Below the pieces are notes generated by a model. The model saw nothing but the letters and a program-made list of their open reading frames with translations. It made no database searches and was not told the origin of the DNA. A stretch of DNA of 64,000 bases from Gnetum montanum (Eukaryota; Streptophyta; Gnetopsida; Gnetales; Gnetaceae), in assembly GCA_015680685.1 (NCBI GenBank), contig MNCI01004661.1, forward strand, positions 1,755,318 through 1,819,317, given 5' to 3'. Numbering within the stretch: position 1 is the first letter of the stretch; each line of letters opens with the position of its first letter. Both the position numbers and the translations under genes were made by a program. Shown piece by piece: positions 56,801 through 64,000 of the stretch.

Positions 56801-58480
56801 TGTGTTGGTCAGACGGTCAATTGTGTGACTATTGCTTGACCTTTTGTGGAGGATTAAGCAACATAGTGTAGGCCAAACTCTACGATCATTGCTTTCCATC
56901 TAGTTATTCTACTTAGCTTGTAGATGTTGTTATTGATGGCATGGAGCATATTATTTTTGCAAATGATGTAGACTTGGTTACAGAAGAGATAATTCTACCA
57001 TTTCTTCAAGGAGAAGACAAGGGCAAGGCATGATCCCTCCACGTCGTTGTATCATTGTTCATAGTTGATTAGAGTGTAGCGTGAGTAATAAATAGGGATC
57101 TCGATTCCATCTTCACATTTTTGGCAAAGCATTGATGCAATGGAAGAATTTGAGGTTGCAAGATAGATATAGAAGGATTTATCACTTTGTGGGGGATAAA
57201 CTGTCAATAGTTGAGCCAAATCTTACTTTATGTCCTCAAATGCTTCTTGGCATTGTTGAGTCCATTGGAAATGCACATTCTTTTGTAGTAGGTGTTGCAT
57301 GGGTCTCAACCTATCTATGAGATTTTTGATAAAGCGTCTAATGAATTGTAACCTACCTTGTAGACCATGTAGTTCAGTAAGGTTTTTTGGTGGTTGCATG
57401 TTAGTTATTGCCTTAACCTTATTATGGTCTACTCATATTCCTATTTCAAAGACTATGAAGCTGAGCAATTTGCCCGTTTTGACACCAAAGACACACTTCT
57501 TTGGATTGAGTCTGAGGTCATGTTTGAGACAACATTTAAGTACTAAGTCTAGATCTTTTGCATGTTGTTAGGTTGTTTTGGAGTCAACCACAATGTCATC
57601 AATGTAATAATTGAGCAAATTAAGCATGTAATGACTAAATATATATGTCATTTCTTGTTGATATGTAGCACCATTTTTAAAGACCAAATGGCATCATCGT
57701 ATAGTAGAATGTGCCCCAAGGTGTCATAAAGGTTGTCCTAAGTTGATTTTTTGGGTTGATTCTTATTTGATTGTATCCTGAAAATCCATCCATAAAGGAT
57801 AATAATGCATGCCCAGTAGTTGCATCAATAAGTTGATCGATACTAGGTAGCAGGAAGTCATCCTTTATAGTGGCCATGTTAAGATCACAGAAGTCAATGC
57901 ATATGCGTATACTACCATTCTTCTTAGGGACTATGACAATGTTTGATACCCAGTCGAAATAGTCAACAACTTGGATGAAACTAGCTCGGTAGAGGTTTTT
58001 GATTTTAGCATGGACTACTAATGCCACTTCAGGTCTAATCTTTTGTACCTTTTTCTTCACGGGTTTGAATTTTTCATTGAGAATAATGTTATGTTGGATG
58101 ATTCTAGGATCCAACCCTAGCATGTTGGTATATGACCATGATGCTTTTATATTATCTTTCAGTACTTGAGTGATTTCATTGACAAGTTGCGAGTCCACTA
58201 GGGCACTTAATTTCAATTTTTTTGTTTCATAATTGGATGTAATAATGGGGACTTCAACAAGAGGATCTTTAGTAATATTATTAGCCTCTAGATCTAAAGT
58301 CTTGACTACATTTTTAGACTAGTCTGACATTTCCTGAGTGGAGGCTATTAAATTAGTATAAGTGCATGGGTCTAGACCCAAGGATTCTAGATTGATTGCT
58401 CTTTTTACTTCTCCATGTGGTCCACTAAGAGACAACGTTGAAAATATATTCTTGGTGGCCATGTTCTCGCTCCTGCCAAT
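56800..58480 (-). pseudogene. Element H reverse transcriptase and first RNase H
   Basis: A possible start codon lies at 58476 (MATKNIFSTLSLSG), preceded by an intron-acceptor-like stretch. The 58216-57677 segment is open: NMLGLDPRIIQHNI, RASFIQVVDYFDWVSNIVIV, KKNGSIRICIDFCDLNMATI, LLSFMDGFSGYNQIRINPKN and TMMPFGL. A frameshift near 57677 moves on to GATYQQEMTYIF and the catalytic YIDDIVVDSK (~57590), which is intact. RNase H follows with YYSRYTLINYEQ-like sequence and SLKKW, then GQAIV at the linker. Lineage Tat by these signatures. Confidence 0.85.
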
Positions 58481-58484
58481 TTAA

Positions 58485-58764
58485 ACTAGGAGAAAAGTAA
58501 GTGACATTGGCTTGATGAGGGAATTGTTAAATGCAACGAGCATCGGGTAATTAATCTATGTACTAATGAAATTGCAGAATGTGGTGGTAGTTTGGTGTCA
58601 TACTTGGACCACATGGTAGTTTTAGGCCATACTTGGCCAATAATTTTTGTGCTATGGATGAGTGTATGGAATATTGTTAATTTCTATGTTTTGTGCGAAC
58701 AACAAGTCTATGGGATTATATAGTCTTATGGATTCTTATGTTCGCCACTATATATATTTTTCTA
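58485..58764 (-). other. Element H region upstream of pol, up to the gap
   Basis: Contains two minisatellite-type units (58580-58640) and 'cctagtttaaattggcagga' before the possible pol ATG, resembling 'ctagttgatttttgtaggat' before an ATG at 39972 in E. No gag or protease coding was recognised. Confidence 0.4.
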
Positions 58765-58937
58765 NNNNNNNNNNNNNNNNNNNNNNNNNNNNNNNNNNNN
58801 NNNNNNNNNNNNNNNNNNNNNNNNNNNNNNNNNNNNNNNNNNNNNNNNNNNNNNNNNNNNNNNNNNNNNNNNNNNNNNNNNNNNNNNNNNNNNNNNNNNN
58901 NNNNNNNNNNNNNNNNNNNNNNNNNNNNNNNNNNNNN
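58765..58937. other. Assembly gap (N)
   Basis: 173 undetermined bases. The left end of the pol-bearing element and the junction to the next unit may lie here. Confidence 0.99.
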
Positions 58938-59640
58938 TTTATTTTCTATTTCCATCATTTCATTTTGATTTTAACCTTTCTCCCTTCCCCCCTCTATTTT
59001 ATTTTTTCCATCTTTAACATTTTGGCTTTATCTCCAAAGAATGAAATAATGAGGAATACTACGTAAGAATGAAATAAAGATGATGTAAATAATAATATGA
59101 AAGAAAAATTTAATCCTAAAACATGATAAATTACTAAAAATAAATAAATAAAATAAGCAAAAATAAAATGAATAAACAAAATGGAAATGAAGATGGGACT
59201 TAAAAAGGGGATTTTGAGGTAAAGGGGCATCATCCATGCTAGCGTGAGTTCTTGGGCATTTGGATTGCAACATGAGCAAGTTAGAGAGTGCAGTGTGAGC
59301 TATAGTGTGAGTTATAGGGTAGCCATGAAGGTCAAAAGGAAAGCAAGCTGAGACAAAAGGAAGAGGCAAGCGAATCTGGTGTTCATGGAGGAGAGCAAAG
59401 AGCTACTTTAGTGTCTTCCTCAAGCTAGAATTCCAGCATGGGATGGAAATCTACATAGGTCCATTTTTCCTTGTTTCTCTCCAGTATTTTGTGCATAGCA
59501 TTAGCTAGGGCAGTGTGGTCTCTGATGGCCACAGCATGATTTTGGGTTTCTCCACTACGTTTTGGGGCATTAGGGCTTGTAGTGTGGCTTGTTGTATTTT
59601 TTGGTTGTTGTCTTTCGGGTGCGCATGGTTGGATTAGGGT
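58938..59640. other. AT-rich then G-rich non-coding sequence
   Basis: 58938-59220 is AT-rich with (AAAT)n-like runs. From 59230 the plus strand is G-rich with 'gtgtgagttatagg' words leading into the repeat array at 59640. No coding evidence. Confidence 0.4.
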
Positions 59641-60125
59641 GAGTCAAATTTTTGTTTTCATTTTGCATACCAGAGTGAGCATAGTGTGAGTGCCATGGTA
59701 GCATAAGTTCTAGGGCAGCGTGAGCTATAGGAACAGGCCCCCAGCATACATTCTTGGGGAAAACCCCAGCATGAGTTATAGGGTAGGGTTAATTTCTTGG
59801 GCAGTGTGAGTGCTAGGGACACATAATTTCCAGGGCAGTGTGAGCTGCAAGAACAAGACCCTAGCGTGCGTTCCTAGGGAAAACCCCGGTGTGAGTGCAG
59901 GGCAAGGTTAGTTTCCTAGGCAGTGTGAGCATAAGGACAGCATGAGTGCCAGGGCCACGTAATTTCCAAGGCAGCATGAGCTACAAGAACAGGCCCCCAA
60001 CATGTGTTCTTGGGGAAAACCCCAACGTGAGTTACAAGGCAGGGTAAGCCAACGTGAGCATGGAAGGCAAGCCAGTGTGAGTGCAAGGCAAGCCAGTGTG
60101 AGTGTAGGAAAAGCCGTCTCATGAG
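59640..60125 (+). repeat. Tandem array of ~120-135-bp GC-richer units
   Basis: Three units start near 59715, 59836 and 59970. Each has 'gcagtgtgagct', 'aacaggccccca', 'ttggggaaaacccc' and 'gtgagt...gggcaagg' blocks. Shorter 'aagccagtgtgagtgcaagg' repeats follow to 60125. Words like 'gcgtgagct' also occur in the units of the H LTR, so the array may derive from a related LTR. Confidence 0.65.
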
Positions 60126-60694
60126 CAGCGTTTGTGTTAAAACATGAAAATGCAAATTGTTTGTTGAAATTTTCATTGGCTGCTGGTGTTCAGGTCTATG
60201 CTATTTATTGTTTTCTTGTTTGGAAAGATTTAAATACATTCCTATGAATTTATGAATGTTCATGATTTTATACCTGCATGTTCATTTTATGTTTCTTACA
60301 ATAAACTACTATGTAAATGATTTCAATGTACCCCAACAAGCATTAAATACACCAAATAAATATTAGTGTCCTTGTCTCATGGGATGGAAGTATATATTAA
60401 ATATTATTTATGTGTTTAGTTTATGTCATTTCATATTATTTTGAGCACTTGGACTCTTTACTTATCTAAGGTTTTGGCTGTATGTAAGGGGCCTAAACCC
60501 TCCATTCTTGTGGTTGAGCTTGTTGGTGTACTTGCTTGGTTTGGCCCCTTTGGACCAGACATACCTCCTTATGACATGCATATTGGCCTCATGTGATATG
60601 GTTTCATCTTGGTGTTGGTACATTTTTGTCATTCATTTTACAAAGTTTCGGTGTAGTTATATGGTCTCATTTAAGTGAGTAGTTAGCTTGTGAT
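60126..60694 (+). other. Unassigned sequence upstream of the decayed multi-exon gene
   Basis: No recognisable motif or repeat. May contain the promoter of the gene starting at 60695. Confidence 0.35.
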
Positions 60695-63600
60695 ATGGTT
60701 GAAACAATGTTGTCTGGATCTACACAAGACATGCTTGCCTTCATTACTGACATAGATGAGAGACTCTTTACAGTTGAGGGAGGCCCTTCCAAGGGTCCTA
60801 GGTCTACTCATCCTTTGACTCATGTATGGGAGCTACCTACTTGTAGCCATTATAACCATAGCAACACACTTTTTCTAGCTTTCCGTGTTCATACATTGTT
60901 CCAAAACCCACTTGGGATAGTGTATAGGGTGGATAGGTATGTTCTTTTGTTCTTTGCTTAATTTTTTATTATTTTAAAATTATATCATTGTCTACACATA
61001 AATATTATTTTTCTATGCAGGACTCATTTTGATGAGAATGGGATGCCTTAGCGTGCATAGCATTGGAGGAATTCATGGTGGGCCCCACTCTTTGTGTTGC
61101 GGTATTGGACCAAACAAAAGCTACTATTGTTGACTACCATAGGAAATTCTCAAGGTCTTTTGAACGTTGTCAAGTTCATGGTTGGTTACATGAGGATTGA
61201 TCCCCCAATGGGCCAATTTTTCCTTAAAGAATTGATCTTATGCCTAATCTACCTATGCCATTTACTAATGGTAAATGATCACATTCTGGACTCCATTTTA
61301 CTTTTTTTGCATCATCGTGTACTATGTTTTAACCTTTCGCTCTATTTTTTCTTTTATAGAGGCTGTCTCTTCTGATGAAGTTAATATCATATTAGGGCAT
61401 GCTGAGGCCACTCTTTTCATGAAATATGGAGAGACAGAACAATAACAACAATGGTTGTAGATGAAGGCCTCTGAGTTAATCATTAGCCATCTTACCTGTG
61501 CGGGTTTGATGGACTTGTTCACTACTTTGAATCCTAATATTCCAGCTACTGAAATGGTTACCATTGTTAACTCTTTTAGTGACGATGCTTCTCATTTCAC
61601 TACTCGAGTTCGAGGAGTCAAGGTGTCTTTCCAGTTGACTAATGAGTTCCTTTCCAATCTTTTTGGTGTGCCTATGGATGGCAATAGAGTGGCAGTAGAG
61701 AAAGTAACTAAAGAAAGCCAAATCATAAAGGAGCTTGAAGATTGGTTAGGTGTGTCTCGGGGTCCTAAAGGTTTTTCCATGTAAGATGATACTCGATCAA
61801 TGGAGGTGAACTTCTTGTATCCTTTCTTTCGAGCATAGGCATTCCATAAATCTCTTTCTCAAGGAAGAAACCTTGGGATCGAGTCTGCACGTATCATACA
61901 TGCAGCCCTAGAGATGTGCATGCATTATAACTAGGCACAATTTCTTGGGTCTAGCTTTCATGGAGAGATTGTTAGATTACGCTCAAACATCAATGCAAAA
62001 TCCCATTTCACATTCACCTTCTTTGTAGGGTAACTATGTAAGTTTGTTGAGTTCTTAGTGGTTTATGGTGATAGCCATTATATATTGAGGGATCGTTCAC
62101 AGCTGTCCTACCCTTGGATTCGCTATTTGTTTAGCACCACTAGATCTCAGGACCCACCCGAAGGCATCAAAGAATCAATGTTTGTTACTATTGGGGGTGT
62201 AGCTAGTCATTCCCATCATTCCCATGATAGCTTGGGATTGGAACCTCCTATACTGCACATGTCTATTAAAGGGGCTAAACATTTGATTCGTGAGACCATC
62301 GGGAGATCCAAGGCAAAGGCAAAGAGAAATGAATGCCCAAGGGAGCCTGCCCCAGAGGTGAGATCACCAAGAGCGAAGAGGATCCATTTCGTATTACCAA
62401 TGGAGGGTAAGTATTTTATTTTATTGTTATATATATATATATTTATTTATTGTTTTTTAGTTTATATGTTTATTAAACATACATATATGCTATGTCATGC
62501 TAACACTAGGATTCTGGTATTATTAGAGAAAAGTTTCGAGAGGGAGAGAGAAGCCTTAGCCCTGATGGTTGAACCTAAAGTGGTTGTCACAGGGCCAAGG
62601 GAAGAAGGAAAAGAGAGGGAAGAAGCTATCGAGGAACTTCCTATCTCACAAGAAGAAGATGTAACGAGCATCATGGAGATGAAGCTCATTGAGGCTTTGG
62701 ATGCACTTAGGCATTCAAGTGATGAGAGGGGTGTCTTCAATGATTTTTTCAATGGGTCCTTGCACCTTGGTGATCCACCCAAGCTGACTAGAAAAGGGCT
62801 TTTTGGTAAGTTCCTTCTAGCTCGATCCACATTTTGTACCCTTTAAATTTTGTGTTGTTTTTTATTATCTTGATTATTTCTAGCACCAGAGGTAGATGCT
62901 GAGGTTTATGAGGTACATACATCCTAGGCAGAGGTGTTAGGGTCACAGGCCCTCATTGAAATGACCTCCCATGCTTGTCCCACATCCACTGACTAGCTAA
63001 GGGCATGGCCTGAGATGCCTAGTAAAATGGACTTTGTCATAGGCATCATTAATGATGTGGTCACTCGTCTACAACAAGCTCATCCAAAACTAGGTACGTG
63101 TATGTTACGTATTATGCTAAGTGTCTAGGTTTATTGTGTTTCTTTGTGTTCATTGTTAATTATAGCTGATTCATGTGTGCGATACTTATACTTGCAAGCA
63201 CCAAGCTTCAATGGGATCCTTCTGAGGCTACTCATATTGATGCCCTCCATGCATTACCAGGGAATATTGAATAAGTCCCTAGAAAATTCTACGATGTAGT
63301 TTCCGGTTGTGTTGTACAAAATGCTAAGTCACTTTGGACTTGTAGGCATTTAGTCAAGTACCTATGGGATGAGGTGCACTCATTGAAGGAAACATTGGCA
63401 AAGGAGTGAGAAGAGAAGAGGGATCTTCAATCCCATTATGATTTTTCTACTGCTAGGCTATCTGGTGATAGTACTTGGCACACATCTAAGATCACCTATG
63501 CACGTTATTGGATAGTTTTGAATAGCAAAGTACAAGTGACATGGGATCTAGCCAAACAAAGGGCATGGATGGATTTTCTAAATAGGAAATGTCATGATTG

Positions 63601-63943
63601 AAAATCCTGTGCTGCTAAGGTACATAAGTGGGGCCAAGATCAAAAGGACCATAAACATCAGTACAAGAAATGGTTAAAGGAGGAGTTAGTTGAACATCAC
63701 TAGAAGGAAATGTTCATTGATGGACTAGGCTTGCGTCTTGCTTATGAGAGGTTTGCTGAGTGCACTGAAGTAGAGATATCTCCTAAGAGAACCATTACCA
63801 CCACCTTCGGGGAGGCTTCGATAGGCATGTTCTCTCTTGAGCACCCTACCTGGACTTTGGTGGACAAGGGTAAAACCTTTGCTGGTATCGATTTTGGCCT
63901 AGAGGAGGATTGGGAAAATGTGCCCGAGGAGGAGGTTTTGTAG
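60695..63943 (+). pseudogene. Decayed multi-exon gene related to the accessory ORFs (putative plant transposon protein-like)
   Basis: Coding segments: about 60695-60933, 61021-61268, 61360-62406, 62510-62802, 62883-63095 and ~63200-63943. They are separated by GT-AG intervals, for example GTATGT...TATGCAG (60934-61020), GTAAAT...TTATAG, GTAAGT...CACTAG, GTAAGT...TTCTAG and GTACGT...TATAG. The third segment has TRVRGVKVSFQLTNEFLSNL followed by FGVPMDG, matching the DGLSVDF...VLNLP block of the accessory ORF in C. The fourth is Glu/Lys-rich. The last is Lys/His/Trp-rich and ends in EEDWENVPEEEVL. About ten in-frame stops and some exon phases that do not fit show it is dead. Pfam's putative plant transposon protein family is a possible relative. 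It may be an accessory gene of another element or an old host gene. Confidence 0.5.
60934..61020 (+). other. Putative intron 1 of the decayed multi-exon gene
   Basis: Donor 'gatag|gtatgttctt' and acceptor 'tttttctatgcag' with a T-rich tract. The reading frame is preserved across the join (phase 2) and gives an Arg-Thr-His junction. Confidence 0.6.
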
Positions 63944-64000
63944 CGCTTAGAGGCTAGTTTAAGGACTTCTTTGCCTATGCGTGTTTTATTATGGCACTTA

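Larger units (their letters stand above)
51825..58764 (-). mobile_element. Element H: Tat-like LTR retrotransposon with RT, dual RNase H and integrase (5' end not resolved)
   Basis: On the minus strand: minisatellite trace (~58640-58590), pol (58480 to ~55200), 3' non-coding region with minisatellite, and a 3' LTR (53471-51825) that joins directly to the truncated LTR of D. The gag-protease part, primer site and 5' LTR would lie to the right, where a 173-bp gap intervenes, and were not found. The pol has one frameshift and few stops and is the best-preserved coding region here. An extra RNase H after the usual one marks the Tat lineage. Confidence 0.75.

Noticed and set aside
58662-59066. ORFs spanning the second gap
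   Set aside because: Most of their length is undetermined bases and the flanks have no coding signal.
62495-62830. Minus-strand 111-codon ORF
   Set aside because: Antisense shadow of the Glu/Lys-rich exon of the gene at 60695-63943; low-complexity Ser-rich translation.

Overview
This window looks like intergenic DNA from a seed plant with a very large genome, built almost entirely from old, nested LTR retrotransposons. The evidence is plant Ty3/gypsy proteins of the Athila and Tat types, AT-rich and strongly CpG-poor sequence, a plant-type UDP-glycosyltransferase fragment, and two assembly gaps (21410-21621, 58765-58937). A gymnosperm would fit, but that is inference. I see no intact host gene, rRNA or functional tRNA.

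Layout. 1-219 is the tail of an LTR. Element B (383-9524, +) is a short Athila-like derivative; element A (658-6832, -) sits inside its 5' LTR. 9525-11295 is older AT-rich DNA with a tRNA-like (SINE-like) stretch and a 66-bp tandem duplication. Element G (11296-30304, +) is split in its gag by element C (13158-25580, -). C itself carries a 3.3-kb CpG-richer insert (about 19055-22360) with a glycosyltransferase fragment. Element D (30402-51821, +) is the fullest Athila-like copy: gag, protease, RT, RNase H and integrase, then a spacer and an accessory ORF. It is broken by element E (34413-42925, +, a Tat-like gag-protease element without RT or integrase). Its 3' LTR is cut by element H (51825 to about 58764, -, Tat-like with RT, two RNase H domains and integrase). 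The right end (60695-63943, +) holds a decayed multi-exon gene related to the accessory ORFs.

How the parts relate. A, B, C, D and G form one family. Most share LTRs of 0.80-0.88 kb, a tRNA-Asp-like primer site decayed mainly by transitions, and a gag starting with MS 125-150 nt downstream; they also share a purine-rich 3' tract. A, C and G run from gag straight into the spacer with no pol, so they would have depended on a D-like partner. E and H have matching 1.64-kb LTRs and the same sequence before the 3' LTR, suggesting a second non-autonomous/autonomous pair. The most unusual structure is the spacer module between gag/pol and the accessory ORF. It begins with an internal copy of the purine-rich tract, carries a TATA box in two copies, and has an intron-like leader ending at the accessory ATG. 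All coding regions are broken. In-frame stops are mostly TAG, as expected from C-to-T decay at methylated CAG/CTG sites.

Boundaries were read by eye; most are good to a few bases where LTR ends are conserved and to tens of bases elsewhere.
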